Below, one piece after another: positions 13,687-22,890 of a stretch of DNA of 64,000 nucleotides. This DNA comes from Oreocharis arfaki. Its lineage: Eukaryota > Chordata > Aves > Passeriformes > Paramythiidae. Each line of letters starts with the position of its first letter. The stretch's first letter is position 1. A model generated the notes under the pieces. The model made no database searches and was not told where the DNA came from. It saw only the letters and a program-made list of their open reading frames with translations. Position numbers and translations under genes: made by a program. The stretch covers positions 124,001 through 188,000 of the forward strand of contig VZRR01011621.1 in assembly GCA_013398015.1 (NCBI GenBank), in the 5' to 3' direction.

Positions 13687-14433
13687 TTAGAAGAGTTTTA
13701 TCCAGGTACTGCTGTCCCATAAAGAGAATGCATTAGAGACAGGTAGAAAAGGACAGCCACCAGCTACACTGCTTTGAACACTGGCTCTGCACAGCTCTGA
13801 TGGCGAGGAGAATGAGAGGCAGCAGCTTGGACTATGCCAAGAACCAAACCGAAGGAGCTACAGCATCCTGATCTGCTGGTGCCCCAAACACGTGTGTGCA
13901 ACACAGCTCAGCTTCTGGCTCTTGGACACACTCTGCACCAGAGTACACATAACTGTGTATCGAGCTGCTGGCTTGTAGCCTGCCTAGGAGGGGCAAGCAA
14001 CAAGGATGTGCATTTCCCAAGTTCTTCTGCCTCTGACTGTCTTCCCTGCTTTCCTCTATTACCCTGCTTGAATAGGAAATACTTTCACTTCAGCTATGTT
14101 GCTCTGTTTAGAAAGAAAATGAAGAAATGTTAAACACAACAGTTTACGTTTTTCTCTTATATTTTTAGGGCCTCTTGGGATACTCCAAACCTGTGACACA
14201 CATGCACACATGTGACAGTAAACCACTGAAGAGAAAGAACATACTGCAATGTTTTATTAAGAACATTCATTGAAGAATCCTTTCCCTCAAGTAACTCATA
14301 GTCAAGATTCAGTGTTTATAACCACTTCTTCAGCACAAGTGTGCGGCACGACTTCAAGTGCAACCCAAGTTAACACATCTGCTTAACTGCTAAGGCAGAT
14401 CTTTTATGTCAGTCATTCCCTATTTAGTATGTC
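13687..14433 (+). repeat. Left arm of a large inverted repeat
   Basis: This arm is the reverse complement of 15775-16552. The outer part (about 13687-14270) matches its partner almost perfectly: I count only about six or seven mismatches or one-base indels over some 580 bp. The inner 160 bp (14271-14433) is clearly more diverged, with deletions of roughly 12 and 20 bp relative to the other arm. The arm ends just where the GC-rich promoter region of the ferritin-like gene begins. It shows no transposase or terminal-repeat hallmark I recognise. A 99-codon open frame (13834-14133) is mirrored in the other arm, but this is expected from the duplication and I do not call it coding. Confidence 0.93.
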
Positions 14434-15190
14434 CCCAGACGGGCCGGGCCGGCACCCGCAGGCTCCAGCACCGCGCCGGTTCCCCGGGATGGCCGGAGCT
14501 GCCCGCGCTCCCGCCGCGCCTGCCCAGNGCTCCCCGCGCCCCCCCCGCGCCTGCCCAGGGCCACACCCGGCATGTCGGCCCCCGCCGGCCCCCCCACATC
14601 CGCACCCACATCCTCCTCCTCCTCCCTCGGAGGGCGGGCGGCGCGGCGCGCAAGGTGTGTCCCAGGTGCCCGGCTATATCAGGCGGCGCGGCGGCGGCGT
14701 GGCGGCGGCCCCATGGCGGCGCCGGCCATGGCCGAGCCGCGCTCCAAGCGGCCCCGGGTGACGCTGCCCGCCTGCCCCGCGCACCGCCCGCTGCCCGCCA
14801 GTCGCGTCCGCCACGGCTTCCCGCCCGCCGTGGAGGAGGCGCTCTGCGGCGTCACCGGCGCCCAGCTGGAGCTGCACTACTGCCTGCAGGCGCTGGTAAG
14901 GCGGCGGGGCGCGCTCGGGTACGGGAGGGCACGGCGGGCTGCGTGTGTCCTCCATCGCCCTGAACTGGCAGCCACCGGCGGCGGGGGGAGGAGGGGCCGG
15001 GGCCCGGCTGAGGAGGGTTTAGAGTCGTGCAGGGACGGCAGAGCGGTGCCTGTGCCCTGAGCCAGGGGGTCTGGGAGCTCTCCGGGCTCCCCGACCCTCC
15101 GGCAGCAGCGCTCCTGGCCAGAGCCGCGCCGCGGCCCCTGCGCCCGCGCGGCCACGGAAACAACGAGGAAGGTCCGGAACGCGCGGGCCA
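14434..15190 (+). promoter_or_regulatory. CpG-island promoter of the ferritin-like gene
   Basis: An abrupt change from AT-rich DNA to very GC- and CpG-rich DNA surrounds exon 1, as is usual for a vertebrate promoter. A weak TATA-like CTATATC lies at 14674-14680, about 33 bp before the first ATG of the main frame. If it is used, the 5' leader would be only some ten bases and the ATG at 14728, in a better Kozak context, might be the real start. One unresolved base (N) is at 14528. I see no iron-responsive element (no properly paired CAGTGN hairpin) in the visible upstream sequence. Confidence 0.75.
14713..14895 (+). CDS. Ferritin-like gene, coding exon 1
   Basis: Sixty-one codons ending at donor GTAAGG (14896). 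It encodes the basic N-terminus and most of helix A; the LEL at residues 52-54 matches the LEL that carries Glu27 of H-ferritin. Three in-frame starts exist: 14572 (G at -3), 14713 (C at -3, G at +4) and 14728 (GCCATGG, the best context). I list 14713; starting at 14728 removes five residues and keeps the NLS-like motif. Confidence 0.82.
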
Positions 15191-18100
15191 TGAAACGAGC
15201 GCTCGTGTGTTTCGGGTAATTCAGAGAGGGGCTTTTGCCTGGGAAAAATCGACAGGAACAGGGAATGCTAACAGCTTTGGACTATAACGCTTGAGTGGGT
15301 TTTTCCCCAAACTTTGTAGAATAGTTGTGTGTGGTTAACTATAGTCTGTGAAGGTCGCGGATGGCTTAGGGTTTCTTGCTCCACAGGCATGAACTTTGGA
15401 CATGAAATTATAAAAGGTATCACTGATACCATGTAAAATTCATGCCAAAATTGCATCTGACTACATATCAAGCGTTAAGGCTAACATATAACTTAAGAGA
15501 GACATAAAAATTAAAAAATCAAAATGATCAATGCCATACCTTCAGATGCCAAGCATCCACTGGAAAGCAACACAGACTATATTCAGTATATCCCCAAGAT
15601 CCTTCAATTGAGTTTGGTGTCAAGTAAAAGTTCAATAAAAATTTAAGTGTGCAGTAAAACCTCTCTACCTGTTAGGCCTGTGGATTAAAAAAATTGTAGC
15701 AATTGACAGCTGAATGGGATGGAGAAAGCTCAATTAGAAATTGACTGTGGATAAATCAAACCTAAAAATGTTGGGCATCCTATATAGAGAATGATTGACA
15801 TAAAAGATTTACCTTAACAGTTAAGCAGATGTGTTGACTTGGGTTGCACTTGAAGTCATGCCACACTCTTGCACTGAGGAACTGGTTATAAAACACTGAA
15901 TCTTGGCTGTGCTGTCAACAGAAACAGGAATGAATGACTTGAGGAAAAGGATTCTGCAAATACTGCAGTGAATGTTCTTAATAAAACATTGCAGTATGTT
16001 CTTTCTCTTCAGTGGTTTACTGTCACATGTGTGCATGCGTGTCACAGGTTTGGAGTATCCCAAGAGGCCCTAAAAATATAAGAGAAAAACGTAAACTGTT
16101 GTGTTTAACATTTCTTCATTTTCTTTCTAAACAGAGCAACATAGCTGAAGTGAAAGTATTTCCTATTCAAGCAGGGTAATAGAGGAAAGCAGGGAAGACA
16201 GTCAGAGGCAGAAGAACTTGGGAAATGCACATCCTTGTTGCTTGCCCCTCCTAGGCAGGCTACAAGCCAGCAGCTCGATACACAGTTATGTGTACTCTGG
16301 TGCAGAGTGTGTCCAAGAGACAGAAGCTGAGCTGTGTTGCACACACGTGTTTGGGGCACCAGCAGATCAGGATGCTGTAGCTCCCTCAGTTTGGTTCTTG
16401 GCATAGTCCGAGCTGCTGCCTCTCATTCTCCTCGCCATCAGAGCTGTGCAGAGCCAGTGTTCAAAGCAGTGTAGCTGGTGGCTGTCCTTTTCTACCTGTC
16501 TCTAATGCATTCTCTTTTTGGGACAGCAGTACCATGGATAAAACTCTTCTAAATATAACAACTATTAGATCTGTTAGCATGGTTAAATATGGCAGTGGTG
16601 TAAGTTGTTACTTTCCCGTACAGAACAGAACAAGGCCTGCAAGGGGATTTAGGGTTGTAATACTTCTGAAATTATAGAATGGCCTGGGTTGGAAAGGACC
16701 TTAAAGATCATCAGGTTCCAACCCCCCTGCCATGTGCAGGGACACCTTTCCCAAGACCAGGTTGTTCAGAGCTCCAGCCAGCCTGGCTTTGAACACTTCT
16801 AGGACGAGGCATTCACAGTTTCTCTGGGCAACCTGTTCTGGTATCTCACCACCCTCACAGTAAAGAGGTTTTTCCAAATACCTAATCCAAACCTGCTCTT
16901 TCAGTTTGAAGCCATTCCCCCTTGTCCTGTCACTGCATGCTCTTATAAGAAGTCCTTCTCCATCTTTCTTGTAGGCTCCCTTCAGCTACTGGAAGGCCAC
17001 AATTAGGTCACCTCAGAGCCCTCTCTTTGCCAGGCTGAACAAACCCAATTCTCTCAGCCTTTCCTCCCAGGAGAGGTGCTCCATCTGTCTTGATAACTTT
17101 GTGTCCCTCCTCTGGACTCGCTCCAACAGATTGATATTCTTCCTGACATGCCTTCCCAGGTTTGAGCTACGTGTAATATTGAAGGTGTATAGTTCAGTAG
17201 TGGTATCCATTCTTTTGGAATACCATTGTCCATAATAAAGCTGATAAATAGATGTAAAGTTGTACTTCTTCTCTTTTTGGTATTTGCCTCATCTCTCTCA
17301 TACCTTTGAAAGCTAACTTTTGACTGGAATGCAGGCCTGCGGGGATAAATTTTATGTTCTCTGTTCTGGGAGTATGCTTAAAAAACAAAACGAAAACCCT
17401 TCACAAAACACAATTACAAAACACACACATGCTAACCACTCATAAATAAAACATTCTGAAGATCTCTTAACTGCTACTGCAAGAATAACATCAGTACTAC
17501 AGTTGCCTGACCAATATTGAAGGACAGAAGGAGTTCTAGTAGATGTACAGAGATTCTTCATCTCATATCATAACTACTTACTTCGTTTATTGAAGAAATT
17601 GGATCAAGGTCTCCAAAGTGATTAAGCTTTGTGAACAAAACACCTTCCATTGGAAAGGTCTCCCAAGTTCTGTTAAAGCCATGTTCTGCTGCAAGCGAGT
17701 CCCATCTCCAGCAAATTTTAACACTCCTGTTTTGTGTGCTTAGGGTGAATATTTTGATCAGTCGCATGTGGCTCTACCAAATATTTCAAAGTTCTTCCTG
17801 CATCAAGCTCTGGAAGAGAGAAAAGCCGCAGAGGCGTTGATGAAGTATCAGCAAGAAAGAGGAGGCCATTACTGCCCTAAAACCATCCAGGTGGGTAGTA
17901 GTCAACAAGTTTTCAAGCAGCTGCGATCTGTTTAACTTACTGAATTATATTGTTGGTGCATCAGATCTCTGCTTTCATCCACTATTAGATTTCCAGATAT
18001 AATTTACCTGTAATACATGGTAATGTACATGGTTTTGTACTTGGTTGTGATATCTAGAAACTGTCAGATATACAGTCCTAACTCTACGGGGTTGCTTTCC

Positions 18101-19672
18101 AGCCCAAAAGAATATGGAGAGTATTCCCCTTTTCTTTTACTCAGCTGGACACTGCTGTTTCCAGTATGCAGTAATGGATTATGACTCCTTAAATTGTGCT
18201 GAAACAGCCCAATTGTCTCCTTCACACTGAACCTAAGTATAAGATTAGACTCGATTAGTACCTAAGGGTGGTGAGGAAGGAGAAGCATCCAGCTTGGGGC
18301 AGTAGTTGATTTCCAAAAGTACAGCTCACAACAGAATTTGAACCATCTAAGATCTAACTTGGCCTTGCACAGGTACAAAGGAATAACTCAAAGTTTTCAG
18401 GAAAAAAGTAACCCAACTCATTTGTTTAAGACCAAGGGGCTGATTCTCCTCTACCAGATTAGTTTTCTGCAAATAGTTAATAAAGAATGCTTCTCTTTGG
18501 TCCATCATAGCAGTTGTTTAGCTGTAGAAAGTAAAAAGGCTATTGTGAAAAATCTTTCTTAATACTCAGTTTGCATCAAGGAAGAGCTTAGGACTTCCAG
18601 TACTTAAAGGAGGGCTACTGGAAAGAGGGAGAGGGACTCTTTATCAGGGAATGCAGTGTTAGGATGAGGGATAACAATTTCTAACTGAAGGAAGGCAGAT
18701 TTAGACTAGCTATTAGGAAGATCTTTACTGTGAGGGTGGTGAGACACTGGAACAGGTTACCCAGAGGGGTTGGTGCCCCATCCCTGAGAGTGTTCAAGGC
18801 CAGGCTGGATGGGCCTTTGAGCAGCCTGGTCTATTGGAAGATGTCCCTGCCCATGGCAGAGGGTTGGGACGAGATGATTTTAAGGTCCCTTCCAACCCCA
18901 ACCATTCTATGATTGGATTTCCTGGTGTAAGAACACTCCTCAGGCATAGCTGCTGCTATCTAAATCTGTTCCTTGAAGAAGTGCCTGGGTTCTGCCACTT
19001 GTGTTTACAGCCAGCAAAAAAACAGTAGATGCTCCAGTCTAGAAGCAGTTGTTGGAAAATCCTAGCACAACTTGTTTAGAGCACCAAGTTGCGTTGCAGG
19101 AATCCACTGACAAATACAGATACATGAGCTGTTCTTCTGAGTAAATACAATTCTGTCTTTGTTTTCAGAAACCAAACTGTGATTATGCAGTCGGTCTGAT
19201 GAAAGCCCTGGAACTAGCAATGGTACAATGGAAAACTCTGCTACGATATTTGGAAGAGCTTTATGCCCTGAGTGTTGAAAATTCAGACCCTCATAGCGCA
19301 AGCACTATCAAGAAACAATTTATTGGGCCCAAAATCCGGAAGATCAAGCTGATGGGAGATCTGCTGACCAATGCTCGCAGGCTTGACTGTTCCCAAGATG
19401 GCAGAAATAGTCTCGGGGATTACTTTATGGACCGGTTGCAGAAAGAGTTCAGGACCAGCATAGAGCCAGAGTCTAGTGATCACTGCAGCCCCTGCCCGCC
19501 TCTCCAGCAGTGCACAGGAGCTGCAGAAGGTCTGAAGCGACCCCAGAGAGAATGCTCCCAGCACAGAAATGGCATAGGGCCGATATATGCAACCATACAC
19601 TGCACTACGATGCTGCCACAGTGTAACGATGGCACGGGAGCAAAGGTGAAGCAGGGCAGGGAGGGCCTTTAA
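14713..19672 (+). CDS. Ferritin-like protein, probable ferritoid (3 exons)
   Basis: Joined exons 14713-14895, 17744-17890 and 19169-19672, all phase 0, encode 277 residues. Residues about 30-200 form a ferritin four-helix domain (FFLHQALEERKAAE, residues 78-91; DPH at 150-152). Intron 1 and intron 2 sit where ferritin heavy-chain introns sit, and exon 2 has the canonical 147 nt. The extra N-terminus carries a basic RSKRPRV (10-16) resembling the SV40 nuclear localisation signal. This layout is that of chicken ferritoid, a corneal-epithelium protein reported to bind ferritin and carry it into the nucleus. Against human H-ferritin the ferroxidase ligands are mostly lost: Glu27 kept (E53), Tyr34 to Ala60, Glu62 kept as E86, His65 to Ala89, Glu107 to Trp131, Gln141 to Lys165. 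Channel residues Asp131 and Glu134 become Ser155 and Lys158. A tail of some 77 residues (201-277) has no ferritin match. Iron oxidation is therefore unlikely. The ferritin family is near certain; the ferritoid identity is inferred from memory of its description. Confidence 0.85.
15775..16552 (-). repeat. Right arm of a large inverted repeat
   Basis: Reverse complement of 13687-14433. The near-identical part is about 15970-16552; the inner end (15775-15969) is diverged and some 30 bp longer than in the left arm. It lies wholly in intron 1 of the ferritin-like gene, so the pre-mRNA carries only this arm, while the DNA could extrude a cruciform around the promoter and exon 1. Sequences just outside the two arms share no obvious target-site duplication. 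Confidence 0.93.
16672..17168 (-). mobile_element. CR1 LINE 3' fragment, reverse orientation
   Basis: It begins with the reversed CR1 terminus (ATAGAATGGCCTGGGTTGG) followed by GGAAAGGACCTTAAAGATCATC and continues through the typical avian CR1 3' region (GGCAACCTGTTC, CAGCCTTTCCTCCCAGGAGAGG). It is 5'-truncated, as is usual for CR1, and inactive. It lies in intron 1 of the ferritin-like gene. Confidence 0.93.
17744..17890 (+). CDS. Ferritin-like gene, coding exon 2
   Basis: Exactly 147 nt (49 codons), the same length as the second coding exon of H-ferritin genes, with clean acceptor (TTAG) and donor (GTGGGTAG). It starts GEYFDQSHVAL, matching SYYFDRDDVAL of ferritin, and ends ...RGGHYCPKTIQ, matching ...RGGRIFLQDIK. 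Helix B residues E85 and E86 are kept but the His65 position is Ala89. Being phase 0 at both ends, skipping this exon would keep the frame. Confidence 0.93.
17891..19168 (+). other. Ferritin-like gene, intron 2
   Basis: The intron runs from GTGGGTAG to a CTTTGTTTTCAG acceptor. It contains one CR1 fragment and otherwise unremarkable sequence. Confidence 0.85.
18597..18914 (+). mobile_element. CR1 LINE 3' fragment, forward orientation
   Basis: Typical CR1 3' region (GAGAGGGACTCTTTATCAGG, GTTCAAGGCCAGGCTGGATG, TAAGGTCCCTTCCAACCCCA) ending in ACCATTCTATGATTGG. It lies in intron 2 of the ferritin-like gene, opposite in orientation to the CR1 in intron 1, so the two form an inverted pair around exon 2. 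Confidence 0.94.
19169..19672 (+). CDS. Ferritin-like gene, coding exon 3 (fused 3+4)
   Basis: It begins KPNCDYAVGLMKAL, matching KPDCDDWESGLNAM of H-ferritin exon 3. The first 42 codons end in NSDPH, precisely where H-ferritin exon 3 ends in NDPH, but here the frame runs straight on into the exon 4 equivalent with no splice sites, so the third ferritin intron is absent. The helix E match ends near GDYFMDRL (193-200). The tail that follows is Cys-, Pro- and Gln-rich and of unknown role. The stop codon is at 19670-19672. Confidence 0.9.
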   Translation, partial: KPNCDYAVGLMKALELAMVQWKTLLRYLEELYALSVENSDPHSASTIKKQFIGPKIRKIKLMGDLLTNARRLDCSQDGRNSLGDYFMDRLQKEFRTSIEPESSDHCSPCPPLQQCTGAAEGLKRPQRECSQHRNGIGPIYATIHCTTMLPQCNDGTGAKVKQGREGL

Positions 19673-19997
19673 TGCTGAGGCTGCTGCAGCTCCTCAGGCA
19701 GCTCCTCAGGCAAACCTGTCCCAAGGGTGGAGCTGGGACCACAACTGAGGAGACACGATGCTCTACCACTCCTCCTGCTTTACATCCCATCCCCTCATCC
19801 TCTGCTGAGTCACAGCTCAAAATCTAGCCCTTACCACTATTTGGTTTAAGTGATAGCAAGGTTGCTAGCTAGATTGTCACATTTATCTATGCAATTCTTC
19901 CTAGAAGCCAAAAGCTCTCAAGCTTCTTCTATCTTTTAAATGATTAACAGGATTAGTTAGTGCAAATTATGTTAAGAATATATGTAATTTTTGTTAA

Positions 19998-20014
19998 AAT
20001 AAATAAAAAATAAA
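19998..20014 (+). terminator. Poly-A signals of the ferritin-like gene
   Basis: Three AATAAA hexamers (19998-20003, 20002-20007, 20009-20014) lie about 330 bp after the stop codon. They are the first clear poly-A signals downstream and probably end the transcript. Confidence 0.7.
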
Positions 20015-21278
20015 CCACTGCACCTTTAGTGCAAGGAAAATTTTATGTGGCAGAAAATCCAAATATTTAGTTTTATATTATTGAATATTTTATATTACTA
20101 TGAGGTATTTTACATTGCTAACAAGTATAGTAACATAATTAATGTCTTTTTAAAAAGACTTGTTTTACAACAAAGTTTTCTTGTCTTATTTCTGTCATAA
20201 TAGCAATTTAAATAAGTAGTCTAATTAATTTACTGATCAGCTCTTTCTAGTTGTATATTTCTTCAGGACGAAGGATGCAAGCATTTTCTCAACAATAGGA
20301 GTAAGAAAATGTGCTGCTTTCTCTACAGTTATTGCCTAGTTGGCTTTTCTCACTGTCAGAAAGCAGGTGAGAGAGAAATTAGGAGTTCTCATTAGATGAG
20401 ATCTTTAGAGGTTCTAGGGCATATTTTGCAAATGTCACTGAAGAGAGCAGCTCTAGGACATTGTCCAGACTTAACCAAGGATGATTGCTTTAATTATGAT
20501 ACAGATCCCTATCTCAGCTAGCTCAGTAAAGGTATTACTGTGGCACTCCTGCTATTTCTTGTATTCCCTGTTTGGTCCCAAGTAGGGGCATGAGATCCTA
20601 GTGAAAAAACAGCACACTTAACTGGAATTGCATCAGAGAGAGTGGCCACTCATTAGTTCTGCCTTTCAATTAGGGCAGTGTTAGCCAGCTTGGTTATAGT
20701 CCAGAGGTGTCCAAATTCCTCTCATTAGTCTCCTACTGGAGTGCCTCATTCTGTACCCTGGCTCCCAAGGTCACCTAAGAGGAGCAACTGGCTAGATCAG
20801 CAGCCTGCAGTTAGGGATTTTTGTCATTATATACATCTTTTATGCAATTGGGGTTTGATTCATTGAAGGACTGCCTCATACTTTCATGTAATACTTTAGC
20901 TGATACTTCTATTTTGCTTGCAAATAAATTCAGTTCTCTGTTTGCATCTCTATTGTATTCCTCAATTCACCACCCAGGCATGCTGGTATTCTTCTCCAAG
21001 AGATTTTGGATACGCATACAAAACTGTAGCAGTATTTTTTTACATCTAAGGAGGCTGTGCATGATGGAAGAGTATGCCACAGAGCGAAAATAGATGCCAG
21101 AAAACTGCATTACTATAAAAGCACTGCACAATGAAACATTTTTAGTAAACTCAAATGCAGCTGCAGTTAAGCAGCAATTTCTACAAAGCCCACCTACCTT
21201 CTGTTGGTGTTGTAACATGGGACAGAAAATTACAATGTAGATGCTTTCCCAATCTTTTCTGTGAATGTGGCTCAAATT

Positions 21279-21307
21279 GGGGGGGGGTCTGGGGAGGGGT
21301 GGTTGGG
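21279..21307 (+). other. G-quadruplex candidate
   Basis: Four G runs of four or more, separated by loops of three, one and five bases (TCT, A, TGGTT), satisfy the canonical G-quadruplex pattern on the + strand. Confidence 0.75.
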
Positions 21308-22804
21308 GCACAACCACTTTAAAGCAACCTCTGTATTCATCTGTAAAAATACTGCAGTGTACCACAGGAATGGCTAAAAGCACTTTTAGAATCATGCTAG
21401 GTTTGCCTGTGTTGAGATTGCTGCTCTCTAATACAGCAGTAGTTTAAAAGATAATTCCATCTGGGATAGATTCCATCACCCATCCTCATGCTGAGCATAC
21501 CTTATCCAACAATTAGTTCCACTGACTGCAGCTCAACATGAATAAGAGCAATGGAATCCGTCCCTCTCAGTATTAAAATACAGCCCACTAAGTGTGAACA
21601 GAGCAAAGCTACTAACTGAATTATAAACTAGTGCCATACAAAACTACTTAATGTACTACTGGTAATGTTTGACCTACTTGTAGAACAACCTTCTTTTTTT
21701 AAAAGGTGATGACCTTCTGAAACATAGTTAACAGTCTCCTCCATGGTTTACAGCACTTAAATTTTTACCTTAAACAAATTCCAACGTAACAAAGAACCTG
21801 ACTTTTAAATTTTTCAGAGCAAGATTTAAATTGCCTCTTATTTTTCCATGAAGTAATGCCATTTCTGTTTCTCAGGCTTCTCATATTCATCTTCTACCCA
21901 AATGTATCTGCACACTCTCAGAATATGTCTTTCTCTCTCCCTTTTCGTTTGCCAGAATACGTTCTGAGCCCTCTGCCTGAAAAGACAATTCTGTTAATTT
22001 TAGATAAACTCACAATCAGCTGTTTTCTCAGTCTCTATCCTCTGAAAAAGAACAGAGAAATCAGTTACTGTAGATAATAAGCTCTTCTCGTCCACATGCT
22101 GCTTCTGCTGAGAGGGCACATATGCTTGTGAATATGGTCTCAGATTTGTTAACACTACCTGTCAGTTGTGTACAGGATGAGTCTGTCCATGCTTCTCGAC
22201 GTAGGAAGTACAATCTGCTTCTGCCTTCCCAGCTTCCTTTTCAATCACATCCTGAAAAAAATGGGATGAAGGAATGTGGAACAGGTATAAGGGCAACAGC
22301 TCTTACAGAAACTTTGCAAATTCTCTGCTGAATGCTCGTGGATCCACACTCTCTGTATCTGTACCTCCAAAGCAGTGCCCAAACAATCCAAACACACAAC
22401 CTGGGGCAGCTCTGAATAGCTAGTGCAGCACCAGTACCTTAAACACAGCATCCAAACTGGAAGCTCTGGAGAGATCTAATCTTTACTGAAGTTATGAGTT
22501 ACAGCCCCAGAGGCTTCCAAAGAGGTTTAACAATGGAATACTTGTAAATGCTTGTCATAAGCACTACCTATGGTTGCCTGCTCTCAAAGTGAGGAAATGC
22601 ACTTAGAAGTCTCTAAGTGGAGATTGTTCTGTCCTTCATCCTCTCCACTGTGGCCACACAAAACTGAGAAGAGCATCTCAGGGTTTGTTCTTTGCAAGGA
22701 TGTTTTTTCAGGCCCCACTGTACAAGGCAACATCTTCCTGGACAAACCTGTCTTTGGGAAGTACACTGGAAAGTGGATGTTACTGGTGGCAGCAGCAGGG
22801 AATT

Positions 22805-22890
22805 ACAGAATCACAGAATTGTGAGGGTTGGAAAGGACCTCTGGAGATCAGCACGTCCAAACCCAAAGGAAGGTGTTCTCAAGGGCACCT
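22805..22890 (-). mobile_element. Short CR1 fragment, reverse orientation
   Basis: CAGAATCACAGAATTGTGAGGGTTGGAAAGGACC with GGAGATCA following is the reversed 3' terminus of an avian CR1. Similarity fades after the first 50-80 bases. Confidence 0.75.

Larger units (their letters stand above)
14896..17743 (+). other. Ferritin-like gene, intron 1
   Basis: The intron runs from GTAAGG to a TTTGTGTGCTTAG acceptor. It contains the rest of the CpG island, AT-rich DNA without features at 15300-15770, the right arm of the inverted repeat, and a CR1 fragment. Confidence 0.8.

Noticed and set aside
13834..14133. 99-codon open frame present in both arms of the inverted repeat (also 16105-16404, minus strand)
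   Set aside because: The match is explained by the near identity of the arms; no splice, start or family evidence supports coding, and another frame on the opposite strand is open as well.
14525..14530. CAGNGC in the ferritin-like promoter as the loop of an iron-responsive element
   Set aside because: The five bases on each side do not pair and there is no bulged C. A nearby near-copy of the surrounding sequence suggests that the N is a G.
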